Position numbers and translations under genes: made by a program. Positions 11,414-22,792 of a stretch of DNA of 64,000 nt are shown one piece after another. Source of the stretch: Luzula sylvatica (taxonomy: Eukaryota > Streptophyta > Magnoliopsida > Poales > Juncaceae). The stretch lies in contig OX326961.1 of assembly GCA_946800325.1 (NCBI GenBank), positions 50,308,293 to 50,372,292 on the forward strand, given 5' to 3'. The notes under the pieces were generated by a model. That model searched no databases, had not been told where the DNA came from, and saw nothing but the letters and a program-made list of their open reading frames with translations. How positions within the stretch are numbered: position 1 is the first letter of the stretch; every line of letters begins with the position of its first letter.

Positions 11414-12384
11414 TAACGGACCTCGGGTCAGTTATAACGGACATATATAAATATTGTTAATAAGAGCATGTCCGTTATAACGGACCACATGTCAGTTATA
11501 ACGGACCTCAGGTCAGTTATAACGGACATTCACCAATATTTGTAACTGTGCTAAGAAAAGCATGTCCGTTATAACGGACCTCATGTCAGTTGTAACGGAG
11601 TATGTCAGTCATAACGGACCTACTCTCGGTTATAACGGACTTGTGAACTCACTTCAGAGTAACCAATCACGCTCTTGATCCGTTGTAACGGAGTCACCAA
11701 TCCGTTGTAACGGACCTATACTAACCGTTGTAACGGAAGTTTCTCAGTTATAACGGAACCATAGAATAAATCTGAAGTGAAGTCACAAGAAGATGTCAGT
11801 TATAACGGACCTAAACTCAGTTGTAACGGACTATGGAATATTCGAATATATTGGCTGTAACGGCTAGTTTGACTTTGAGTCCGTTGTAACGGACCTCAGG
11901 TCAGTTATAACGGACTATTCAGAAAAAACATATTAAGGAAAGGGTCTATGTGTTCTATAAATAGAACTCTTCCCTCATTCTCTCATCTTACCCCGAATAA
12001 TTATATTTTCCAATCAAAAGAGAGAATCCTAGCTTTACACCTTGAGCTTAATCTTCTAAACATTCTTAGAAATTATTAGATCCCTCTTTATTCCATAAAA
12101 TACGATTCCCAACTTGCGTGACTGATCACGTTTAGTTCGTATTAGATAATTGTAATAGGCTAGTGCAAAGATTGTAAAGCCCGCCATAGATCGATAGAAG
12201 CGTGTAAATCGATCTAGGCAAACCTTGTAATTGCTTGATTTGGGTATTCAATCGAAAGCCGAAAAGGCGCAAGGCAACCCCGGAGACGTAGGTACTTGCA
12301 ATCAATCGAGTCGGTCGATTGAGCAAGTAGCCGGTGAGTTAAAACTACAAAGTAACCACCTACCGAACTCCGTAAACAAATATC

Positions 12385-13331
12385 TTGTTGGTAAGGAGAC
12401 ACGGGGATTTAAAGGACCAAGAGCGCAAATTCAACGATGACCGAAAGCGCAAACGCTTGAAACCGGTGTGTTTCGAGTGCAAGAAAATGGGTCACACAAC
12501 CGACATGTGTTGGACCATACATTCCGAACACGCACCATGGAACAAACACGAAGAAAATCCAAGAGGTACAGATAGAAAAGATTGGAGGTGCGAACGAAAA
12601 CACGAGCATAAAGACCAAACCGACAAAGGCAAAAATAAGGTGAAGAAATCTGGAAAGACGAATGCTTTCATCGTCGATTCGGATCCATGGGGAGATTCGG
12701 ATTGCTCTAGCACATCCACCGACTCGGAATACCTATACGACAATGAAGGTATGGATGTGGGGCTAATGGCAAATACACCACCAATCGTGAATGACGTGGT
12801 CGAGCGAGCCATTCAAGAAATGCTCATGCGAAAAATTCCTCTTCCGGAACCAAGTGCCTATGTTGCTCCTCAAGTCATTCCACATACTTCCGACATCGAC
12901 GCTTCGCATGACCCCGGTCATGAGGTAACCCTAAACTCTAAACTTAAATCAATTTCAATAGAGGAAGATTCTAGCTCATCCGATGAATCGAAAATTGAGT
13001 TAGAATTTGACTCTCACAAGAGTCTAATGCGAGAAGTCAATCGACTTTGACAAAGTGAAATCGAAAAAGAGAACATGATTCTAAATCTCAAGGCTAAGGT
13101 ATCTTCTCTTGAATTGTCGGTAAAGTCGCACAAAGCACAATTAACAGAATTTAACATATTTTCAAAATGCGAATGTCAAGCCTTAAAAAGCGAGACTTCC
13201 TCTCTAAAAATCGAAATCTAAAATTTGAAATTTGTGAATGAGTCATTGAAGAGTACATGTGTATCTCTTACACCATGCACTCCTTCATTGGACAAAGTCT
13301 TGGAGATGAGACAAAATCCCAATGACAAGAC
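12385..13331 (+). pseudogene. gag: Sirevirus-like Copia gag, part 1 (zinc knuckle and coiled coil)
   Basis: The open frame to 13050 encodes a basic region with the zinc knuckle CFECKKMGHTTDMC (CX2CX4HX4C, about 12471-12512), then Lys-rich and acidic segments. After a stop at 13048-13050 the same frame continues with a coiled-coil-like region (SEIEKENMILNLKAKV) and a Cys pair (KCEC), as in the C-terminal part of Sirevirus-type Gag. A further stop lies near 13219. The frame ends where a younger LTR element has inserted at 13331 and resumes at 21591. The N-terminal part of Gag is lost. Gag would form the particle that packages element RNA; this copy cannot make an intact protein. Confidence 0.8.
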
Positions 13332-14353
13332 TGAAAGAAATACAGTTTCGGATCAACCGTAAAAGTGTACACAAGGATAAACGAATGTAGTCGTACATTC
13401 GTGGCCATAACTTTCAGTGGGAAAATCCAATTAGAATGGTTCAAATTGGGTTAGATAGATAATGAGATTATCTACAACCTTCATATAGAAATATATTTCA
13501 TATGAACGAAGTATAAGTGTCGTTTCTGTGAAATACCGAAAGGGTGCAACAGTATGACATACAGTTAGTAAAACAGTCATAACTTTTGCATACGAACTCC
13601 AATTGGGCTGGGCCAAATTGGGTTGCGTAGATAATAAGATTATCTACAACTTTCGTGTTGGTTGATTTTCTGTCAGAGAAAGTTATCAATTTCGTCTGGA
13701 CAGAATACTGAACAGGTTCATACAGTTTTCTGTGTGAAAGGGTGTATATTGGATATACATGCCTTTTGGCTAATCCTTATCCTATTAGGTATAAATAGGA
13801 TTTTCTCTCTCATCTTCACTAAGGGAATTCAGAAGGAATTCATCAGTTGAATCATTCTAAGCAAGTGATTATTCTGCCCAATATACACAAGAAAAAGAGC
13901 AAATTCAGATTTGATCTTTAGTGAGTGAAAGGGTGCGAAGAGAGAGAAATCGAGAAAGGAGTTTCTCGAGTAATAGAGAATCGATTAGATCGAGCAAGTT
14001 CGCCGGTGCATCGTCTAGGCAGGTGCATCCGCGACCGACGTCTTGCGACTCACGGTGGATACAAGTAGAGGAGCAACACTTGGGGCTCTCCGTTGTGATC
14101 GAACCGAAGGATCGAAGAACGGGAACGAACGGTGAAGGACGCACGGTATGGGACGTGCGTAAAGTCACCAACGTGACCGGAGGAATAGGAGGCAGCGATC
14201 AACCCTTCGTGTTCCATCAATTTGGAACTGGTATGGATCTAACCTTCTATTTGCATCGTACTCTCGAAGTCATGGCGTGATCTCGGGAATCGGGGAATCG
14301 GACCGGGCCTTCATTCCGCTGCGCGGGCCCGGGGTCGAGGATATTCTCCATCA
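13332..14353 (+). repeat. 5' LTR
   Basis: The 1022-bp LTR begins TGAAAGAAATACAG and ends GATATTCTCCATCA. TATAAATA lies at 13790-13797, followed by a CT-rich leader. The first about 335 bp differs from the 3' LTR at about 21 positions; the remainder looks identical. The 119-residue reading frame within it has no protein signature and is chance. Confidence 0.93.
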
Positions 14354-14354
14354 G

Positions 14355-14366
14355 TGGTATCAGAGC
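14355..14366 (+). other. Primer binding site (initiator tRNA-Met type)
   Basis: TGGTATCAGAGC starts one base after the 5' LTR. It matches the complement of the 3' end of plant initiator tRNA-Met, the usual Copia primer. Confidence 0.92.
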
Positions 14367-14607
14367 GATCGCCATCGATTCGAGGGTCGAATCATAGTCG
14401 TATATTAGATATACGCACGGGTTATCAAAGTTCGTACCCGTTTGCATGATGTTACATATTTAGAATGTCAAATTCCATTAAAATCACAAGTAAAATTCGC
14501 TAGAGATCGATCAATAGTTGATTGAGAGTATCTAGGAATAATCGTGAAAAGGTTTCATGATTGATCGTTTTGGAAACGAGCGAAAACAGCAGTTCAAAAA
14601 TCGCATA

Positions 14608-15147
14608 GTCCGTTATAACGGACTGCTCAGTCCGTCGCAACGGACACTGTAGCAGATACAGGAAATTGAGAATTTTTCGAAAAAAAACACATATTCCGTT
14701 GTAACGGACTTGGAGTCCGTTGCAACGGACCCTGTATAGGATGCGGGGGTGTGAAGAGGACCGTGAAAACTGCTTATTCCGTTGTAACGGACTTGGAGTC
14801 CGTTGTAACGGACCTTGTATCTGATACGAGGTTGCGGGGATGCCAAGGGTGTCTATTGGAGTCCGTTGTAATGGACTGGGTCCGTTGTAACGGAGATCTA
14901 CGCAGTTGGTCCGTTACAACGGACTGTATGTTGCGTTGTAACGGACTGGTCTCTGGAAATTTGGACGAAGGTTTGCAGAAAATAGCGTTGTAACGGACCT
15001 ATGTTGCGTTGTAACGGACATGTTTCTGGCAAAATTTGGCCAAACTCCGAAATAAATAGCGTTGTAACGGACTGGACTTCCGTTGTAACGGAGTGCCAAG
15101 TATACTGGAGGTCCGTTGTAACGGACTATGTTGCGTTACAACGGACT
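14608..15147. repeat. CCGTT-NN-AACGG palindrome array in the element's 5' leader
   Basis: Sixteen copies in 540 bp. About nine are exact CCGTTNNAACGG, with GT as the commonest centre and AT, GC and AC also present. Most others have GCGTT as left half. Many occur in pairs about 20-25 bp apart, giving a higher-order pattern (for example TTCCGTTGTAACGGACTTGG then AGTCCGTTGTAACGGAC). The array lies between the primer binding site and the coding remnants. Confidence 0.93.
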
Positions 15148-16440
15148 GGTTTCTGGTTGCTGATTTTGTTTTCGTGATAACTTTGGCTACACAACTTGGA
15201 ATTTTGAGTTCTTTATATCGATTTGATCGGCATCAATCATACTAGCATATTATTAGATAATTATTTAGAATAATTAGACTCCCAAATAAAATCATATGCA
15301 TATAGAAAATCTTGTGATAGTGATATAATTGGATTATGTCACGGATTTAGAAACATGCAATGGCATGATCCCTCATAATATTTAAGTCATGGAAATGCCT
15401 TCCATATTCACAACCACTATGATCGGTACTACGTCTCACATGGGTTAAGGCCAAAGCCGACATGGGTTATTGTAGTCATCGACGGGGTGGCAAGCGTTAA
15501 ATAGGGACTGATAAGGGTTAAGGCCAAAGCCGACTTATTAGTAGTTTATTTGAACGATACGATGAGTATGGTTGTGACTTAACCGTTCTAGCCAGTAAGG
15601 GTTGAGGCCAAAGCCGACTTGATTGGAAGTTCGGGGCATAGATAGGATGCACACACGGAACTGGGATTGTATTGGATACGATTCATCACCGAAATCCTAT
15701 AAAGGTTCAAGAGTCGCATTGGATGCGATTGGATATAATCCTACCTAAATAGCGAGATCCCATTCGTCTGCCAAAGCAACTTATGGGAGGATCGTGATAT
15801 ATGGATCTTGAGTGTTATGGACTTGGAGTCCCGTATCGGTATGAGGGTTATCGATTCGATAAAATAACACTATCATATAATTATCATATAAGCATATAGA
15901 TTAAGTACGCACGGTTAGGAATTAATCTTCATCATCCGTTTAGAATTATGTTTTCAAGCAACACCAAATATATCGATTAGATCGATATGATAGATGGCTT
16001 TTGGGTCGGAATTACCGTTATTAACCTTGATAGTCAAAGAATAGTTCTTAGACTTAAAGGAACGTGTTGGACACGGAAATGGTAGATTCGGGGCTCGAGG
16101 CTTTGGCTTTAGAGAAAGCCGGGTTCGATAAACTTAAGAAGGAATCGAACAATATTACGTGCCTTGTGGTGGCATGTATAGACGCAAATTTCTCAAAATT
16201 GTTTTGAGAATTCGGGTGTATATGAAAGTAAAACACAACGCTCATGAAATAGTTTCAAGAGCTAGAGCGCGTTGAATGACTCAATGCGGCTCAAAGAGTA
16301 GGTTAATTTTGAGACGCCTTATGGGTCTTTGATTAACACTCGTGTGTTGATGGTACGAGATTTGATCTTTGTGACCGAATATCATATGCATTCGATAGAT
16401 AAGTCGATCCCTGAATTGCATGAGATGCGATTTAAAATTG
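15148..16440 (+). other. Decayed 5' interior of the LTR element
   Basis: No gag domain is recognisable. GGTTAAGGCCAAAGCCGAC (or GGTTGAGG...) occurs three times (about 15445, 15517 and 15600) in a short irregular repeat block. The rest shows many stops in all frames. Confidence 0.6.
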
Positions 16441-19150
16441 AATTGGAGATGCTTGGAGTATCCGAGGAATCCAATGCATTAAGATGCGTGGATGTCCTTG
16501 TCTAAGGGTATTTTGGAAAAATGTTTTCCCAATAGGAAGTTCGGACAAGGAGTTGTCCAAACTAATGACTCAAAGAACGGTGAAATCCGAGGAGGATTAA
16601 ACCTAGAAGTTGATTGCTTCTTTTGGCATTGCCGTCTTGGCCATATAAACGAGATTCACGTATCTAGATTCCATATGATGGATTGCTAGAATCATTCGAA
16701 TTAGATTCGATTGATTAATGCGATACTTATTTATTAGGAAAGACGACAAAGGGCATCATTCTCCAAAGGTTGGAGAAAGATCCAGCGAATTATTGGAAAT
16801 TATATTTACATATGATGTTCCGATAAGTTCCGAGGCAAGAGGAGGCTATCGGTATTTTGTTACGTTTATGGACGGTTAAAGTAGATATGAAAATATCTAT
16901 TTAATGCGTGCCGAAACAGAGACTTTTGAAAGGTTCAAAGAGTTTCAAAAACGAAATACGAAATCAACTAAGCAAGAAAATCAAAGCTTTTCGATAGGAT
17001 CGAGAAGACGAGTATTTGAGCTAGACCTTTCGATAGGATCGAAGATGCGATATTTGAGTTATGAATATTGATGATTATTTATGATTGTGGAATCGTTTCA
17101 CGATTGTCTTCATTTGGAACATTGAGATGTGTCCGAAAAGAGGAAATGAACGCATGTTGGACATGGTTCGATAAATGATGAGTCAATAAGATCTCCCAAA
17201 AATGTTTTGGGGATACGCCCTTGAGACAGTGGCACTAATGAATGGTTGCATATGAGATATGGACCATAAACCTTCTAATCGGTACAAAAGACGCCATATG
17301 AGATATGGATCGGAATGGTTCCGAAGTTGTCACTTGTACAGATTTAAGGATGTGAGTGTATTTCGAAATTTGTTTCGGTTAAACTCAATCCCAAATCTGG
17401 AAATTGTTCGTTTATCCTTAAGGAAACTAAAGGGTATTAGTTAAAACGTCCCGACGAAAATGAGATTTTCGTGGCTCGAAGAGATGCCTTCTTGGAGGAG
17501 GACTAGATGCGCACAAGTTTGGAACTTGGTGCCATTTATCTCTATGCGGGCTAGTGGGAGTAGAATAAATCTCGAAAGAGTTCGAGATCTGAAAATGAAC
17601 ATTGTACCGATGAAAGTTGACATGGCTTCATCAAGAGTTGATGAACGCAAGTCGAACACACAAAGGAATTTTTCGTAGATCAAATAGGCTATATCATAAG
17701 CCGGTAAATGCGAATTTATCGAGGCTAATGATGATAGATCGAAATCATATGATGATTTGATATCCTACAAGGATGCTATGAAAAGTTGATTCCACATGAC
17801 ATGGTGTCATGAAATCTGAGATTCGATCCATGTAAATTATCAAGTTCAGAACTTGATTTCATTACTTTCTGGGTTAGACCCATTAAATGTGAGTGGGTTT
17901 TTCAAGATGAAGAACCGACATGGATAGGAATACGCATATATGTAAAGCGAGGCTTTTTGCGAAAAGTTTCATGCAATTCATAGTCGGACTATGAAGAAAC
18001 GTTTTCGCATGTTGCCATGCTTTCACATTCTCGAAATTCTGCTTACCATGGTCGCGTATTATGACTATGTGATGTGGCAAAATGGATGTCGAAACCGAAT
18101 TTCTTGACAGAAATTTTATGAAAGGATGTGTACTTGACACAACCTTACGGTTTTGTCGATTCATAAGAATCGAGGATAAGATATGCACACTTTAACGATC
18201 CATATGATGGATTAAAGAAAGATTCTCAGAATTGGAATATTCGTTTTGACGAAGTTATAAACTATTATAAAATTGTCGAAACGAATGGAAACTTTGTGTA
18301 TACATGAAGGTTAGTGGGAGCTGCGACGTTACATTTCTTGTAACGACAAAGGATTTAGACGAGACCGCTTATGAAATAAGCGTGAAGATCTATAGGATAG
18401 ATCTAAGAAGTTCCTCGTTCTATGTTATAGCACATATATCGACATATTGTTGAAAATGGTTTTCAACATATTACTCCTTGGCGGAGTTAAATCAAAATGT
18501 TGAATGACATAAATTTTCAAAGGCTCGATGTGAGACATCAAGCAGCGCGAAAAGTAATAATATGATGCCTTACATTTGATGTTAGTATCCATTATATCTG
18601 TCATGATATGTATGTGGCTATACGTCGTACACATAAGTCGTCTAATTTACCGTCAATAAATTCATGGGAATCACATGAGTTTGAATGTAATTGAATTACA
18701 TAAGACTAACTCTTGTGAATGTATAATGGTTATACATTTATATACATAATGGTTATGTATATTTAAACCCATTGGAATCTGTATTTATAGCGGTGAATGT
18801 TATCCTTGAATACTTTGCGAAAGAATTCAGAATTTTATCTATAATGGTGTGGAGGACGTGTTGGTTATAAAGAGTTATAACAACAACAGTTTCCAAAGAT
18901 TAAGCACGTCCATATATGTAGCACGACTTTCGATCACAAAGTGTGTACATGTTTTGCTTAAATGAAAACACGGTTATGTGGAATGGTTCCACAAGACCAA
19001 TAGTTTATGATTCTATGTACGGAGGCGAGTATATTGCGGTTATTAATCGCAAAAGGACGTGGTATGGATCAAGGAAACATGACCAAACTCTCGTAGCCAC
19101 GAGTTATCGGATTTATGGTTGTTTATTGCGTGAAACGCAATAGTACAAGC
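16440..19150 (+). pseudogene. pol: Decayed Copia pol (GAG-pre-integrase, integrase, RT, RNase H remnants)
   Basis: The clearest block is FFWHCRLGHINE at about 16620-16655, the GAG-pre-integrase zinc region that precedes Copia integrase. Integrase-like sequence follows (RYFVTFMDG, then SRYENIYLM after a stop, about 16850-16905). RT-like sequence lies around 17880-18130, with a CEWVFQ block and an EIWQ-like block in shifted frames. RNase H-like sequence (MYGGEYIAV) is near 19015-19040. Frameshifts and stops occur throughout, so no functional polyprotein is possible. The order INT before RT identifies Copia rather than Gypsy. Confidence 0.75.
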
Positions 19151-20546
19151 CAAAAATGCCGAGGTCACAACCACTTCTAGCCAATACTCAGAAAATTTCA
19201 TTTGATCCAAGAAATTTTGTGAAAAGATGTGATCGTAGGTATTGGAAATGTTCCAATCCTGATGATGATTAACACTAGCGGGAACGTGCGGACCCGTTTA
19301 CAAAACCGCTCTCTCTAGTCGCGCGTGACTGTCATGCGATGACTATGGGTATGGAGATACCTAGAGGAGGAAGAAGAGAGTAGAGTGTAGTTATCTAATA
19401 CGATAGTCCTCGCAGGTTATGGGTATGGAGATACCCATAGGTAAACGTTGTATCACCCAAATACTTAGTCCATATGAATGCATCCCTTTTAAAATTTTTG
19501 TTTACTTAAATTAATATGCATTCACCTTATATGAAAACTGTGTGCTGGGTTGTGTAATATGATTGTTACATGAACCTTGATTTGAACTTGTGTGGACGTC
19601 GACATGGTTGAGGACCATGTGCAGCGAAACCGTCACACTTAAAGTGTCATTTCTAAACATCCCTAGTCGCGGGTCAGTTTGCTTAAGAGAGAAGCATTTC
19701 TATTATTAGATAATAGACTGAACGCGTACACTAGTACGTTTGCCGAGGAGATGATTATGTTTTGCTAATCATGGGACAAGGTGCTTGTCGAATCGGGAAC
19801 GTAGATATATGTTAGGTTACATGTATTGGATATGACCGAAGCCGCGAGTCCATGACATGGTTTAGTCATTATAGATGGACTTGCGACGGATGGGATTTTA
19901 GGTTCTTCATACTTGAGGGGATCATTGATTGCGTTACGTGCGTAACACAATGCTTTGATATGATCTTACGCTCACCGTAACAGGGAGTTAAAAGGGTCAT
20001 CATTGGGTATTGTCCGAAACACGGAATTCAATGTGAGTCTCCAAGATAGGAATTGTTTATTCCGAAAGGAAGAGATATCTCTTAGGCGCCGCTCGATGAG
20101 TCGATTAACGAAATCTCTGGCCAGAGTCAATGATATTAATGGTTAATATCGATTGAAATTTGTTACATCAACTCGGAATCGGGGAATAAGTATAGTTAAT
20201 CAAATTATAAGGATGACTATAACCATGCCTTTTGATTAACGGATATCGCAAACAAGAGAACTAGTAACCGCTATTCAAGATAGGCACAATGATCACAATC
20301 ATTATTCGTTTAACATGGGTAGCTATGATGGAGTGACTAGATCCTGCTCATGAGTTTGTAGGCATTGGAAACAACCTACTGCCATCGTTAAGTCGAACCT
20401 ACATGGTCACACAACGAGTCGTACTAAGTCGGGCTTGATCATAAAATCGGCACATTGGATGTGCATAGCTTGGTATTTGATACGCGAGCTATATTCTCTA
20501 AAATCGTGCGTATTGGATATGCATGAGTACCTTTTAGGTAGATCTG
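19151..20546 (+). other. 3' non-coding interior of the LTR element
   Basis: No coding signal. ATGGGTATGGAGATACC is repeated at about 19344 and 19419. The segment matches, inverted, the sequence at 23851-25273, so it is a family-specific region. Confidence 0.7.
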
Positions 20547-20551
20547 AAATT

Positions 20552-20562
20552 GAGTGGGAGAC
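20552..20562 (+). other. Polypurine tract before the 3' LTR
   Basis: GAGTGGGAG followed by AC and then the LTR start TGAAGG. It is short but in the right position for plus-strand priming. Confidence 0.65.
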
Positions 20563-21585
20563 TGAAGGAAATACAGTTTCAGGATCAACCGTAAAAGTGT
20601 ACACGTGGATGAACGAATGTAAGCGTACATTCGTGGCCATAACTGTCAGTGGGAAAATCCGATTTGAATGGTTCAAATTGGGTTAGATAGATAATTGGAT
20701 TATCTATAACCTTCATGTAGAAATATATTTCATATGAACGAAGTATCAGTGTCGTTTATGTGAAATACCGAAAGGGTGCAACAGTATGACATACAGTTAG
20801 TAAAACAGTCATAACTTTTGCATACGAACTCCAATTGGGCTGGGCCAAATTGGATGGAGTAGATAATAAGATTATCTACAACTTTCATGTTGGGTGATTT
20901 TCTGTCAGAGAAAGTTATCAATTTCGTCTGGACAGAATACTGAACAGGTTCATACAGTTTTCTGTGTGAAAGGGTGTATATTGGATATACATGCCTTTTG
21001 GCTAATCCTTATCCTATTAGGTATAAATAGGATTTTCTCTCTCATCTTCACTAAGGGAATTCAGAAGGAATTCATCAGTTGAATCATTCTAAGCAAGTGA
21101 TTATTCTGCCCAATATACACAAGAAAAAGAGCAAATTCAGATTTGATCTTTAGTGAGTGAAAGGGTGCGAAGAGAGAGAAATCGAGAAAGGAGTTTCTCG
21201 AGTAATAGAGAATCGATTAGATCGAGCAAGTTCGCCGGTGCATCGTCTAGGCAGGTGCATCCGCGACCGACGTCTTGCGACTCACGGTGGATACAAGTAG
21301 AGGAGCAACACTTGGGGCTCTCCGTTGTGATCGAACCGAAGGATCGAAGAACGGGAACGAACGGTGAAGGACGCACGGTATGGGACGTGCGTAAAGTCAC
21401 CAACGTGACCGGAGGAATAGGAGGCAGCGATCAACCCTTCGTGTTCCATCAATTTGGAACTGGTATGGATCTAACCTTCTATTTGCATCGTACTCTCGAA
21501 GTCATGGCGTGATCTCGGGAATCGGGGAATCGGACCGGGCCTTCATTCCGCTGCGCGGGCCCGGGGTCGAGGATATTCTCCATCA
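20563..21585 (+). repeat. 3' LTR
   Basis: The 1023-bp partner of 13332-14353, with TATAAATA at 21022-21029. From about 20896 onward it looks identical to the 5' LTR; the first about 335 bp is clearly diverged. It is followed by the AAGAC duplication. Confidence 0.93.
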
Positions 21586-22207
21586 AAGACGGGTCTAGGA
21601 TTTAAGAAGACTAACGGTAATAAACCCGTGTCTTCAAAATCTCAAGGTCAAAAAGGTAAACGGGAGTACAATACCAACACGAGTCGTGGAAATGCTTTCA
21701 TGTACCGTGACTCGAATAAGGGTAAAGGTGCTAAAATTAATCAATCTAAAAATGTTAGAAATTATGATAGGATTGATCATTACGCACCTCACTCATCGTA
21801 TAGAGATAACCATACGGGACGAACCGAATGTTTATACAAACGGGGATCAAATGGTTACTTCTATAAGGTGAGTTCACCACATGTCGCTAATAACCAAAAA
21901 CGTACTCCCAAACATTTCACAAACACACAACGATTTAACAACTCTAATAATATTTGTGTTAAGTCGACAAATCCGATGACTCAAAAAGAAAAATACTCAA
22001 ACCAATTCCAATCTCACTTTGTCAAGAGCTAGGAAAACACAAACAAACCGACTCACGAATTTTGCAACTATTGTTGCAATATGGGACACATCTCGACGGG
22101 TTGCCCCCTTCGAAAATCGCAAGCAAATTCAAATTGGTTGTGGCTTCGAAAAGATCGAAACATGGCTAACACTTCTACCTCAAATGGGGTGTGTCCGAAA
22201 ATGACTT
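21586..22207 (+). pseudogene. gag: Sirevirus-like Copia gag, part 2 (second zinc knuckle)
   Basis: After the AAGAC duplication the interrupted gag frame resumes with the motif GLGFKK, followed by a Lys/Asn-rich basic region. A TAG at 22030-22032 interrupts it. The same frame continues into a second zinc knuckle, CNYCCNMGHISTGC (CX2CX4HX4C, about 22070-22111), and a second stop lies near 22203. It is the continuation of 12385-13331, displaced by 8.25 kb. Its low-complexity basic composition fits Sirevirus-type Gag C-termini. Confidence 0.78.
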
Positions 22208-22792
22208 AAGTCATGGACAATGCACTCCCTCATCCACGTGTAAACTTAGCCATAGTTTGAGGGCAGTGCTAATACAAGAAATCGCATCACTAAACTCGGG
22301 TTTAGTTGATTCGAATATCTTGACCATTTTCTTTTCTTGATAATTCAATCATCTATACACTTACAAAAAGACGAGAAAGGTATTTTGACTAGTATGTAGG
22401 TATGCTAAATGGAAAACGAATCGGGAAGACGCAATAACGTTAAATAAATATGCGTACCAAACTCAACATCATCACCTTGCACTATCAAGGGAGCTAATGT
22501 CTCGACATAAATAGATGTTGAGAAGTGTCACTCGATAAGTCATGTGTTTTATATCAAGACTCTAGTCCATGGCTCGAGCTAGGTATGCATACTCTTGAGA
22601 ATTACATTTGAGTTACAAAATTTATTAAGTTTTCGGCTATTTTTTAATACATCGCAAAGGTTGAGAATTTTTGTTAAAACCTATTTTACACTAAAAATCT
22701 TCTCATACATCTTTACAAAATGAAAAATCCAAACATCAATTTGCGAAATTCATCTATATACAAGCCTAAAATTGCAAAAAGCAACGATTTAG
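22208..22792. other. Unassigned, probably remnant of the older Copia element
   Basis: No domain is recognised. It lies between gag part 2 and an inverted LTR fragment. Confidence 0.35.

Larger units (their letters stand above)
10033..11926. repeat. Array of CNGTT-(A/G)T-AACGG palindromes in the older LTR
   Basis: Excluding the solo LTR at 10152-11413, more than 20 copies are seen. Exact CCGTTATAACGG or CCGTTGTAACGG occurs about seven times (for example near 10090, 11472, 11564, 11680, 11703, 11727 and 11880). Most other copies are CAGTTATAACGG or CAGTTGTAACGG. The AACGG half is nearly invariant while the other half varies. The array lies upstream of the TATA box, in the U3-like part. Confidence 0.9.
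9665..12390 (+). mobile_element. Old Sirevirus-like Copia LTR, split by a solo LTR and fused to gag by deletion
   Basis: The 5' part (from about 9665) aligns by eye with the start of the intact solo LTR inserted in it: TTCCTAGGGTTTGATTATCTC against TTCCTGATAGTTTGATTATTTC. The 3' part carries TATAAATA (11956-11963), GGCTAGTGCAA, AAGCGTGTAAATCGATCTAGG, GGAGACGTAGGTA and CACCTACCGAACTCCG, all in the same order as in the solo LTR. The terminal part of U5 and the primer binding site are missing, and gag sequence starts directly after about 12390. An internal deletion therefore fused the LTR to gag. The exact left boundary with the FAR1-like pseudogene is uncertain. Confidence 0.75.
13332..21585 (+). 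mobile_element. 8.25-kb LTR retrotransposon (Copia-type remnants) inserted in the older gag
   Basis: Two LTRs (13332-14353 and 20563-21585), each TGAA...ATCA, flank a 6.2-kb interior. The 5-bp target duplication AAGAC is present at 13327-13331 and 21586-21590. A tRNA-iMet type primer binding site follows the 5' LTR and a purine tract precedes the 3' LTR. The interior retains only decayed Copia motifs (GAG-pre-integrase HCRLGHINE, integrase, reverse transcriptase) and no long reading frame, so it is non-autonomous. About 690 bp of the two LTRs look identical, pointing to a recent insertion or to LTR homogenisation. Confidence 0.93.

Noticed and set aside
13905..14280. 119-codon plus-strand and 88-codon minus-strand frames, repeated identically at 21137-21512
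   Set aside because: They lie inside the two LTRs and are duplicated only because the LTRs are; no protein signature.
14608..15147. CRISPR-like array of palindromic repeats
   Set aside because: Spacing is irregular, repeats are only 12-16 bp, the window is plant nuclear DNA, and the array lies inside an LTR retrotransposon.
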